Shown here: piece after piece, positions 48,601 to 58,654 of the stretch | Numbering within the stretch: the stretch's first letter is position 1 | Layout of the letters: every line of letters starts with the position of its first letter | Source: Channallabes apus | Taxonomy: Eukaryota > Chordata > Actinopteri > Siluriformes > Clariidae | Direction of reading: 5' to 3' | Length of the DNA stretch: 64,000 nt | Assembly: GCA_030522415.1 (NCBI GenBank) | Contig: CM060127.1 | Location: 2,357,114 to 2,421,113, forward strand | Notes under the pieces: generated by a model | Seen by the model: the letters and a program-made list of their open reading frames with translations, nothing else | What the model was told of the DNA's origin: nothing | Database searches by the model: none | Translations under genes and position numbers: made by a program

Positions 48601-51600
48601 AGTGTAAACACGTGAATCGGATATGAGTCATCGTTAAAAGAACGTGTAAACAGACGGTCAAAAAAATCAGATATAGGCAACAAATCGGAATTAAGCATCG
48701 AGACCTGCAGTGTAAACAGCCTATAGACAATCTTGAAAGTGCAGTCTTGTCTTTGACAACTGATTGCATTAAATTAACTAGTGGTTGTGAGACTGTGAGC
48801 GACAGGTCATGCTCCGCTATGAAAGAACATAGGCGCACTTTTACATCGCGCACACGGTCGGCCACAGATGCGTGAATCTCCGTTGTGGTTCTTGTCGCAG
48901 CAGACAGGGAGCATGTGTACTGTTAGAGCACGAACCGCAGCATTGTGACGAGCTGCTGACTGATGGCGAACTCGCACTTTGTTTTGCCATATTGAAGTTT
49001 CCTGTGGCATACTGTGCAGAGACACCTACCTGGATGTTTGATTTTTTTAGTCCACGAACTAAAAGGCTTGCCATTCTCCCCAATTTCGCTAAGCCAAGCC
49101 CATCTCCATTTATTATTTTTTTTTACACTTTTATCAATCTCCGAAACATCGGAGCCTTCCTGCATTAAGTGTGTCCATGCTATCTTAAATATAGTTATAC
49201 CTCAGCCTGACATGCAGTTCTTCAAAACTAAACCAAAACCCGGAGTGGATTCATACCGGAGTGATAACAAAACGCTTAGAGTGGAGAGAGGAACGTGCAG
49301 TCGCTCCACTCCAGGCTTTGATCACATCCTCCTCAGCAGGCTGAATACACCGTCTTTCCTTAATTTAACACCCATGTAAGTCTATATATACACAGCATTA
49401 AAATTATGAAAAGTGAATTTTAAACATTAAGGACAGGCGGAACAGTGTGATTGACGGAAATCCGTCGTAACGACGGAGAACTTTAATCCCTGATATATAC
49501 CTTGACAAATAATCAACCATCTACCACATATCTTTTCAGTGCATGTTTTTATTTATCTTATAACACCAAACAATGTTTTGTGAAACTCTTAATTATTAAA
49601 AGAAAAAAGTAATAGCACCACCATTAAATTCCAAAAAGTGCTTTTACAGTGCATGTTTTATGTATCTTCGTTTTCAGCTTAGATGACAAATCGAATTTCC
49701 AGTAAGCAGAAATGCCATACTGCAGGTCTCGATGCTTAATTCCGATTTGTTGCGTATATATGATTTTTCTGACCGTCTGTTTACACGTTCTTTTAACGAT
49801 GACTCATATCCGATTCACGTGTTTACACTCTCCATACCATCTGAAACATCGCGCATACTTAAAGGGAGATTCTTGCGCTACACACTGGCCAAGAAAGATG
49901 AAGGTGAAATATGCTTAACACTAGCTCTGCTATATACGCTCGCGCACCATGGTTTTAAAACGGAGGAGGAGAAAAAAACGGCATAATTGCAGCCTGCACA
50001 TATGCTTTATTCATCAAATACTGATTTAATGTTATTTAGCCCAAATAAGCATTAACACAAGGCGGGGTGTGTGTGTGTGGGGGGTGTCATTTCCTTTTCC
50101 ATGTCACCTGCGATGGTGTAATTCCACACGCGCTTCCACAGGAGAATAACATTACGTCATTAAACCGCGAAGAAGTGGCAGTTTTAATGACGTACAGAAC
50201 ACAATGACTCAGGGAATCCGATCTGTCTGTTTACACGACAATCACATCAGCACATATCTGATTCATATCCGATTTATTTCCACATATGAAGGAGGCCTGA
50301 AACCGATCTCGAAATATCGGAATGCATGCGTTTTTTTCGTGTTTACACGGACACAGAACATATCCGATATGTGTCACATATGAGCAAAAAATCGGAATTG
50401 GGTCACATTTACCTGCAGTGTAAACGTAGCCTATAGACAATCTTGAAAGTGCAGTCTTGTCTTGACAACTGATTGCATTAAATTAACTAGTGGTTGTGAG
50501 ACTGTGAGCGACAGGTCATGCTCCGCTATAAAAGAACATACGCGCACTTTTACATCGCGCACACGGTCGGCCACAGATGTGTGAATCTCCGTTGTGGTTC
50601 TTGTGGCAGCAGACAGGGAGCATGTGTACTGTTAGAGCACGAACCGCAGCATTGTGACGAGCTGCTGACTGATGGCGAACTCGCACTTTGTTTTGCCATA
50701 TTGAAGTTTCCTGTGGCATACTGTGCAGAGACACCTACCTGGATGTTTGATTTTTTTTAGTCCACGAACTAAAAGGCTTGCCATTCTCCCCAATTTCGCT
50801 AAGCCAAGCCCATCTCCATTTATTTATTTACACTTTTATCAATCTCCGAAACATCGGAGCCTTCCTGCATTAAGTGTGTCCATGCTATCTTAAATATAGT
50901 TATACCTCAGCCTGACATGCAGTTCTTCAAAACTAAACCAAAACCCGGAGTGGATCCATACCGGAGTGATAACAAAACGCTTAGAGTGGAGAGAGGAACG
51001 TGCAGTCGCTCCACTCCAGGCTTTGATCACATCTATGGAACGATATCGCGGACAATATTCAAATGCAATTGCAAATAGCATTTGCAATTGCGTTTCCCAT
51101 ATGTGGACGCACAAAGTGTGCCATAATTCAAATGCAATTGCAAACTTTGCATTACCGTTTGCTGATTCGCCTTCGCGAGCGCACACTGACTGCCAAATTT
51201 CAAATGAAAAAACAAAGTCCATTTGCATTTCCCAGGTCTTACACGTCATGAACCTGTCATATTTAAATAGCAAAATCAATCACCACGTTTGCTTTTTCAC
51301 TTTCTCTGCGCCGCGCGTCAAGCCGGCCAAAATTCAAACGCAATCGCTAATCCATTTGCAATTGCATTTCCAACACGTTACACAGAAACCTGTCAATCAG
51401 CGTCAGGGGCGGGTCTATACTGTGGGGCGGGATTGTATGGGGAGTGACGTCACTCGCACTCGCCGACCAAGAGGGGGATATTTGAGCACTGGAGGTGAAC
51501 CGAGATTATCTCATTTGTTTATCAAGAAATAAACACACAAAAATGACAAATCGCATATTTTCTTGCTCCGGAGTGGACAGAGAAGTTTTTACAAATAAAA

Positions 51601-54600
51601 ATATTTTTAGATCTTCTCCTGTTACAGCCTGCTGGAGCTAAATCTTTCAGAAACGCTGCGTACCGGTGTTATGCGCTAAAATGCCCCCTGCCACTGATTG
51701 CACCCCCACAAAATCTCTGTCAAATATATGAGGACATCACAATCAAATATTCATATTATTATTATCAAATATAATATATGAGTATTATCACGAAGCGATT
51801 TTTATTATAAATAAGAAATATAAAAATATACATGTACAACCCCTGGCAAAAATTCTGGAATCACCCCTCTCAGAAGATGTTCATTCAAATGTTTAATTGT
51901 GTAGAAAAAAAAAAACAAGCACATACATGCCACAAAACTATTTTCACTCAACAATCCAAACTTCTGGCTGTATAAAACACTTAAAAAAAAAACAAAGAAA
52001 GATAACTATAGTCAACGAGAACTGTTTTAACAGCTCAAACAGAGGAAAAAAATATGGAATCACCATGCACTTTGCATTTCTACAACTGCTAATTAGTCTA
52101 CAGTTAAAAAAGAGTGCTTGCACACATTAGGGATGTGTTGAACCAAGATGATTGACATAACTCATAGCTCCAACACGAGAGATGTCAGTTGAAACAAAGG
52201 AGAGAATTATCAAACTTCTTGGTTGTTCCCAGTCAGATGTGTCTGACCAAATCTGGACCAAGTACAAATCAAATGGAAAGGTTGTAAAAGGGAAGCGTAC
52301 TGGTAGACCAAGAAAGACATCAAAGCGCCAAGACAGAAAACCTTTAGCAATATGACTTGAAAACAGAAAATGCACAACAAAACAAATGAGGAACAAATGG
52401 TCAGAAAGTGGAGTCAATGTCTGTGACCGGACAGTAAGAAATCGCCTAAAAGAAATGGGGTTTACATACAGAAAAGCCAAAAGAAAACCATCATTAACAT
52501 CTAAACAGAAAAAAACAAGGTTTCAGTGGGCTAAAGAAAGACAATCTTGGACTGCGGATGACTGGATGAGAGTTAGATTCAGTGATGAATCACGAATCTG
52601 CATTGCGCAGGGTGATGATGCTGGAACTTTTGTTTGGTGCCGTTCCAATGAAATTTATAAAGACAACTGCCTGAAGAAAACATGCAAATTTCCACAATCA
52701 TTATTGATATGGGGTTGTATGTCAGGTAAAGGTATGGGAGACATGACAGTCATTACATCTTCTATAAATACACAAGTTTATGTTGAGATTTTGGACACTT
52801 TTCTTATTCCATCAATTGAAAGGATGTTTGGTGATGGTAGCATCATTTTTCAGGATGATAATGCATCGTGCCATAGGGCAAAATCTGTGAAAACATTCCT
52901 ACAGGAAAGACATATAATGTCATGGCCTGCAAATAGTCCGGACCTTAATCCAATTGAAAATCTGTGGTGGAAATGAAAGAAAATGGTCCAGGACGAGGCT
53001 CCAACCTGCAAAGCTGATCTGGCAACTGCAATAAGACAAAGCTGGAGACAGACTGATGAAGTCTACTGTTGGACATTAGTTAAATCCAGGCCTCAGAGAA
53101 TTCAAGCTGTTATAAAAGCCAGAGGTGGTGCAACAAATTACAAGTAGTGTTTTTATTTGGTGATTCCATATTTTTTTCCTCTGTTTGAGCTGTTAAAACA
53201 GTTGTCGTTGACTATAGTTATCTTTCTTTGTTTTTTTAAAAAGTGTTTTATACAGCCAGAAGTTTGGATTGTTGAGTGAAAATAGTTTTGTGGCATGTAT
53301 GTGCTTGTTTTTTTTTTCTACACAATTAAACATTTGAATGAACATCTTCTGAGAGGGTGATTCCAGAATTTTTGCCAGGGGTTGTACATGTATATTTTTA
53401 TATTTCTTATTTATAATAAAAATCGCTTCGTGATAATACTCATATATTATATTTGATAATAATAATATGAATATTTAATTGTGATGTCCTCATATATTTG
53501 ACAGAGATTTTGTGGGGGTGCAATCAGTGGCAGGGGGCATTTTAGCGCATAACACCGGTACGCAGCGTTTCTGAAAGATTTAGCTCCAGCAGGCTGTAAC
53601 AGGAGAAGATCTAAAAAATATTTTTATTTGTAAAAACTTCTCTGTCCACTCCGGAGCAAGAAAATATGCGATTTGTCATTTTTGTGTGTTTATTTCTTGA
53701 TAAACAAATGAGATAATCTCGGTTCACCTCCAGTGCTCAAATATCCCCCTCTTGGTCGGCGAGTGCGAGTGACGTCACTCCCCATACAATCCCGCCCCAC
53801 AGTATAGACCCGCCCCTGACGCTGATTGACAGGTTTCTGTGTAACGTGTTGGAAATGCAATTGCAAATGGATTAGCGATTGCGTTTGAATTTTGGCCGGC
53901 TTGACGCACGGCGCAGAGAAAGTGAAAAAGCAAACGTGGTGATTGATTTTGCTATTTAAATATGACAGGTTCATGACGTGTAAGACCTGGGAAATACAAA
54001 TGCAAATGGACTTTGTTTTTTCATTTGAAATTTGGCAGTCAGTGTGCGCTCGCAAAGGCGAATCAGCAAACGGTAATGCAAAGTTTGCAATTGCATTTGA
54101 ATTATGGCACACTTTTTGCGTCCACGTATGGGAAACGCAATTGCAAATGCTATTTGCAATTGCATTTGAATATTGTCCGCGATATCGTTCCATACACATC
54201 CTCCTCAGCAGGCTGAATACACTGTCTTTCCTTAATTTATGACCCATGTAAGCCTATATATACACAGCATTAAAATTATGAAAAGTGAATTTTAAACATT
54301 AAGGACAGGCGGAACAGTGTGATTGACGGAAATCCGTCGTAACGACGGAGAACTTTAATCCCATGTTCATACATGAAATTAATAAAATAAACAACCAAAG
54401 TCTAACCACTGTGATTATTTCACACTACAGTTACAATGCAAACTCACATATCCCTTTTTTGAGTATGGGTCCTTCAAAGATGAGAAGAGTGACACAATTC
54501 CAAGGGCATGAAACTCCTTTGTTCCTTTACTTACAGCTCTCCTGAATAAGCATGAATATAGTTTGTAAAAAAAGTTTCTTATTACAGATTCTTATTAAAA

Positions 54601-55187
54601 ATAAGAAACTCATAGGATTAACATCAGCCCTCTTACCCTTCCTTTTCACGCATGTGAGCTACAATGATGTTCACTATTAATCGCCTGGTGGAATCTTTCA
54701 AACTCCCAGTTTCTTCATACTCTTGGATGACAGTAATCCCTGCTGGTTTGGAAGTCAGAATCTGCTCCACTGTCTAAATACATTTCACATAAAACAATAA
54801 TTAACAACAAAAGTAAGACAATTTTTAATCAAAACAACTCGTTCAGTCCATTGACTACATGAGATCAATTATCAATTATCAAATCCTATTTTTAGTTCTC
54901 TGTTATTATTATTTTTGTATTTAAGCTTGATTTTTAAGTAATGCCAACTCAAAAGCTATGCGCAAAAGTAAATAAGTAAGTAATAAAATTACATTTCTTG
55001 CATGGGTACTGTCCATGACAGGTTGAATTATTTGACATCCACCATCACTTGTGTCACTGCACTGACTGCTGATGGTTGAGACAGACAATGTATCCGTTAG
55101 ACTTGGGGAGGAGGGCCTTTGACCATCTTGCTGCAGGACAGTCAAATCTGAAGATCACAAATAACTTTTGGGATTCAAGGCAAATAC

Positions 55188-55249
<62 letters not shown>

Positions 55250-56211
55250 ACCAACACAAAACCAGCATTTATGCATGTGTACCATGGAAATTTTCAGTCC
55301 AACAAATCACCTGGACTGATTTTACTGGCAAATTCATCCAAACTTTCTACCAGAGTCATCCTTAAAATAATCTTGCTTCAGGCTATGCTTTTCTTTAGCA
55401 CTACAGATATTAGTAAAAGTGTAAATTCTATAGAACATTTCAAGTTGATCATATTTAAATTCCACCTAGTGAATATGAAAATATTTTTTAAATAAAAAAA
55501 AGTCACTTGTACGTGGCAAAAGATTTTGGTGTGCCAGCAGAATGAGGCAAAAATTTAGTTTTCCATATCACAATTTGACCCAGGAAACCAGATGGCTATT
55601 CCATATTTCATTCTAAACAATAATGAATAGGATTATAATACAACAATCCTGCTTACCACAAGATGTGACTGTCACAAATTCTGTCATGTCTGAGCAGTCA
55701 GATATGTTCTTAGATGATTCTGCTGTTAGGAGATCTGAAATCAACATGATAAAACCAACTCAATGTGGAGTTTTAACTAATTTTGTAATTGTTATTTAGC
55801 ACAGGTTTCAGACTATACTGAAACTTTAACTTATTTCTTTTTCAAGAGTGAATATATAAATCTTGTGTATTAGAACAAACAAAACAAAACATTGCATTCA
55901 CTTACCCTCAGCAGTATAGATGACAAAACACACTTCCTTGACTGCTGTAAGTTCTGGAAAGACATCCTCACCCACTTCTATACCCTGCTCATCTGTGATT
56001 TTCAGTACTGTATTTTCCGGTATGAAAAACTTCTGCTGGACTGAAACAATCAATACTCCATTAATGTATTATTAACGTTACTTCCCCTGTAATGAACATT
56101 ACTAAGGTCACAAAATATGCATAACTTACCCAGGCTGACAAAATCTGAGAAACTGCCTTCTTCCAGTTTCACATATTTCTTTGTTTCTCCATGTTTTACC
56201 TTTATCAACAT
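45618..56211 (-). CDS. SAMD3-like ten-exon gene inside the transposon, apparently intact
   Basis: Ten minus-strand exons with GT/AG ends join in one frame to 558 codons with stop: 56211-56130, 56040-55906, 55734-55657, 55147-54993, 54773-54637, 54541-54448, 47363-47031, 46920-46740, 46530-46376 and 45941-45618. The N-terminus (MLIKVKHGETKKYVKLEEG ... ITDEQGIEVGEDVF ... EVCFVI) looks like a beta-grasp, CIDE-N-like fold. A Ser/Thr-rich linker follows, then TVEQILTSKPAGITVIQEYE...DSTRRLIVNIIVAHM, YEHFYDIQSNKGFLEWRVKT, ETFHYRQQMLHDPQ...FPRFLDTKGL and C-terminal QPYLLARG...TSLGAFDELFKSHFVF. It resembles proteins annotated SAMD3-like in fish (from memory); no SAM domain is evident. The role in transposition is unknown, possibly an accessory protein. 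The sixth intron holds about 6.9 kb of nested elements. Confidence 0.7.
45994..46367 (+). repeat. Solo LTR (374 bp) in the ninth intron of the SAMD3-like gene
   Basis: Same family as 3119-3489: TGTCACAC...TTCTGACA, TATA-like AGTATAAGAGG, donor-like CCGTGAGTACTC. It lies 8 bp beyond the splice donor of exon 46530-46376, so the exon and GT are intact. Flanks are AATTG / TTTTG, so the target duplication is diverged or absent. Confidence 0.85.
47450..49492 (-). mobile_element. hAT-like element with transposase exon and internal palindrome
   Basis: The ends are CAGGGATTAAAGT (47450) and its complement ACTTTAATCCCTG (ends 49492). On minus, 49165-48725 encodes the start of a hAT transposase in broken frames: a BED-like segment SSWTKKIKHPGRCLCTVCHRKLQYG, then ADRVRDVKVRLCSFIAEHDLSLTVSQPLVNLMQSVV. 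The catalytic part is absent. No matching 8-bp target duplication was found, because the flanking text recurs internally (47625 and 49497). A related copy follows at about 49493-54362. Confidence 0.6.
47867..48721. repeat. Large palindrome (arms about 420 bp)
   Basis: The left arm starts GGCTACGTTTACACTGCAGGTC and the right arm ends with its near complement. The arms are centred on about 48300, and the inner 57 bp are almost perfect. A non-palindromic relative lies at 49720-50431. It would form a giant cruciform and is hard to sequence or replicate. Confidence 0.85.
49720..50431. mobile_element. Non-autonomous element with CTACGTTTACACTGCAGGT ends
   Basis: It starts CTGCAGGTCTCGATGCTTAATTCC and ends ACCTGCAGTGTAAACGTAGCC. 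The two halves are inverted relative to each other only at the ends. The palindrome at 47867-48721 looks like two left halves joined head to head. A fragment also lies at 47716-47866. Confidence 0.6.
51837..53384 (+). mobile_element. Tc1-like transposon with 226-228 bp TIRs
   Basis: The TIRs (51837-52064 and 53159-53384) start CAACCCCTGGCAAAAATTCTGG and end AATATGGAATCACC. The TA target duplication lies at 51835-51836 and 53385-53386. The insertion sits at the centre of the surrounding foldback. The transposase is inside, in plus orientation. Confidence 0.95.
52182..53147 (+). pseudogene. Tc1 transposase with two in-frame stops
   Basis: It starts MSVETKERIIKLLG (paired-type HTH), then GRPRKTS, a second HTH region and the DD34E catalytic core: RFSDESRI (first D), FQDDNASCHRAKS (second D) and NSPDLNPIENLWW (E). 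It ends RGGATNYK at 53147, close to the normal length (about 321 codons). TGA stops occur at about 52353 and 52974. Both fit single C-to-T changes from CGA-like codons, the typical CpG decay of a once-active copy. It can no longer make full-length protein. Confidence 0.93.
55203..55247. repeat. (TA)n microsatellite
   Basis: About 45 bp of TA following a poly-A run, inside an intron of the SAMD3-like gene. Confidence 0.95.
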
Positions 56212-56990
56212 CTTGACCACCTAACGTTAAAAAACACTTTTACTACTAATAAAAGCAACTTGTGGACTGTGTAGCTCTTATACAATTTTTCTTTATCTAT
56301 AAACATTTGTGTTAGCCTGTTCAGACTACTCAACTTTTTTGCTAGTTAGCTAGACAAAGTTTAGCAACGTACACGTGTCCGCCGTTTACTTGTAAAAATA
56401 TCTTGTCAACACTGGAGACAGGGTTGTGTTCTGGTTAATCATGTACATTAAGTAATTATATTAATATCATGCAGGTAAATTTACTAATGCTAAATTTAAA
56501 CGTTACTTTGTCGTTTATTCAATGCAGCACACGCATCTCGTTTGTTACCACCCTTACGGGCTAACACCGCTAAAGAAAAAGAAACAAACGTTTTCAGTAA
56601 CAACGTTTTGTATGTTTATTGAGTTAAGCTAATCTTGCCTAAAAAAACTAATGTAGACTTAATAGCGCGCGCGAACTCATGAGTAACGTGCAAGCCAAGG
56701 ACACAAGGAATTACTTACTACCATACTTCAGCGTTTGAAGAATTCATGTAGCCAAAAACCACAAACAAGGTCGTTACTATCTGAAAAGCCTTCACAGCAT
56801 GAAATGTTCACTAGTTAAATAATTTAAAACGGCTCTTTTACCTTCCTCACCACGCGGTCCAACAGAATGCATCCAGGTGCAGCAACGAAACAACACGACG
56901 GGGAGTTGAATTAGGCTCCTCAACACCCACAAAATGAACACCAAAATATTACACCGCTTCAGAGTAACTCTAAACACCGGCCGTAGTCAA
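56212..56990 (-). promoter_or_regulatory. Probable 5' leader and promoter region of the transposon genes
   Basis: This lies between the first coding exon (ATG at 56211) and the right subterminal repeats. It is GC-richer near 56820-56960, where a first non-coding exon and start site would be expected. No clear TATA box. The assignment rests on position. Confidence 0.35.
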
Positions 56991-57732
56991 AATTAGAAAA
57001 TAAACTCCCTAAATTTAACTCTTTCACATTTTTATGTCTAACTCCAGATTATTCAACTCCAGAAATTTGCTGTGTACACTAAGTATACAGTTACTGTCCA
57101 TTTTAACAGCTTCTGATGCTGCACTTAAAAAATGTTGGACAATATTTGTGTCTTCAAATAAATGTCAATGTTACAAATGTTAAATGCTATTCCTGTTGTT
57201 TTTATGTTAACCAGCACAAGCATTTAAGTAACTTAGAAATATTAAAATTGTTTCAATTAAGTGAAATCCAAAATTAGTGAGTAGATTTGATTTATAATTG
57301 AACTGTATTTAGGTGCAGATGAAGATTTATCTGTAAAAGTAAATCAGGTTCACTTAAATATTTAATTAATGTTAGTCAATTTCTCTAAAATATTCAATAA
57401 AAATAAATCAATGTCTTCCAGATTTCTATCAGATATTCACTGAATGTAACACATTTTTTTAGTAAACGTAAAACTGTTTTCCTTAAAATTATTTAATTTA
57501 GCTTAAAATATTTATGCTGAATACATTATATTTTCGACAGATACTATTAAATCCAACACAATAAAAGACTTGATTTAATTTACAATTAAATATATATATT
57601 GTCTTACATTTAAATAATTTATTATATGTTTCCTACTCATTATTATTGTAGTAAAATTTACTTAAATATATTAGGTGTCACTTTGTTGCCATAATTATTT
57701 TGAGTAAACCCTGTCAGATTTTTTACAGTGTA

Positions 57733-58584
57733 TATGGAGATGTAAAGAGATGTAAAGTGTGCAACTTTTCTGCCTTTTCTGTTGTGATCTAAACACATTC
57801 CCCATACCTTCTTGAATTAATTAAATTTAAAGTAATACCTTATTTTAATATTGTATAATTTTTAGATTGTACCAATACATGTCTAAAATGTCTTAGTTTT
57901 TTTATATTAGTACATATAAACAATATCATACATACAGTATAATACAATACTTTGTTCTATATATTAAACATTCATTTAGTTCAATTATTTTAATTTGATA
58001 TATATTTTCTAATCACTGTTTAACATTTTTTTTTATTGACATCTAAGCTGGCAAACGGTAACAAGCAGGAGAATGGTGTGTGTGTGTGTGGGAAACTTAT
58101 AGGTCCTGCTGCCCACCAAGATCAGAGGTCTAAAGCTATAATATTTTATTTAAATATTAATATTTGCCTGTCTTGTATATGGTTGATTTTTGTAATCTAT
58201 TGACGGACAATCTAGTATTTTGAAGGGTTAGAAATAAGTTTAAGCGAGAAAACGTCGCAAATGTTTGACCTCACCCGATTTTTAAGCGGGTCTATTTATT
58301 TATTTATTTATTTATTTTCTTACGTGTGCAAACTGCAATGCAGTTTGGAAGTAGGCAGTCTTCCCAGGGGGAAGAGGTTAAAGTTTAAACACTCCCCAAT
58401 ACAGCATGAGGACACAGGAAATCCAAATATGGTCATGGCAAGTGGAATCACAAAAATACTGTTTTGAAGGCATACCTGCTTGTACATATTTTTTAATGTT
58501 TCAGCAAATAATTTTTATATTTTAATAATTTTCCCATATTTCATTGTTTTATTTGAAGACCTTTTTTTTTTTTTTTTTTACATT
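57733..58584. other. AT-rich DNA without genes
   Basis: It contains a (GT)n run at about 58077-58090 and a (TTTA)n run at about 58293-58318. No coding sequence is supported. Confidence 0.6.
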
Positions 58585-58654
58585 TTTGTTCACGGTCGAA
58601 ATGGACGAAATGCGGTCGTATAAGCATTTAATCGAATATCGTACTGTGTTTGGC

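Larger units (their letters stand above)
51034..54194. mobile_element. Foldback element with about 800-bp inverted arms
   Basis: The arms 51034-51834 and 53387-54194 are near-perfect inverted repeats beginning TATGGAACGATATCG. A 6-bp target duplication CACATC lies at 51028-51033 and 54195-54200. The unfilled site is visible in the sister hAT copy at 49323-49328. The arms hold CAATTGCAAATG-type repeats and no coding sequence of their own. Frames mirrored in both arms (51033-51532 and 53690-54247) are shadows of the inverted repeat. Confidence 0.9.
50432..54362 (-). mobile_element. Second hAT-like copy, interrupted by a foldback element
   Basis: 50432-51033 plus 54201-54362 match 48722-49490. 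The same hAT transposase start (BED-like CTVCHRKL segment) is encoded on minus at about 50880-50437 in broken frames. The right end reads CTTTAATCCC and lacks the last two bases of the terminus. Confidence 0.65.
42423..57074 (-). mobile_element. EnSpm/CACTA-like DNA transposon carrying two genes
   Basis: The left terminus is CACAGCAAATTCTGG and the right terminus, read inward, is CACAGCAAATTTCTGG. TA lies outside both ends. Subterminal zones (42430-42660 and 56990-57070) are dense in GAGTT/AACTC repeats in both orientations, as in CACTA elements. Both genes run on minus: the multi-exon SAMD3-like gene, then the transposase. Nested in it are a solo LTR (45994-46367) and about 6.9 kb of hAT, foldback and Tc1 DNA (47450-54362), so the element was originally about 7.3 kb. 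Confidence 0.8.
41048..57732. mobile_element. Outer short-TIR element, split by the EnSpm-like transposon
   Basis: The left end is TACACTGTAAAAA (41048); the right end is TTTTTACAGTGTA, ending at 57732. Removing the SINE and the 14.65 kb EnSpm-like element leaves about 1.67 kb of AT-rich, non-coding DNA. It resembles the TACACTCTAAAAA element at 12066-17628. The pairing is inferred from the ends and the nesting, not from internal homology. Confidence 0.4.

Noticed and set aside
47548..48698. Several overlapping frames of 60-117 codons on both strands
   Set aside because: They come from a non-coding palindromic mobile element. The same peptide appears on opposite strands because the arms are inverted copies.
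50966..51532. 188-codon frame at 50966-51532 with a mirror-image frame at 53690-54247
   Set aside because: Both are the same inverted-repeat DNA of the foldback element read in opposite directions. No protein motif.
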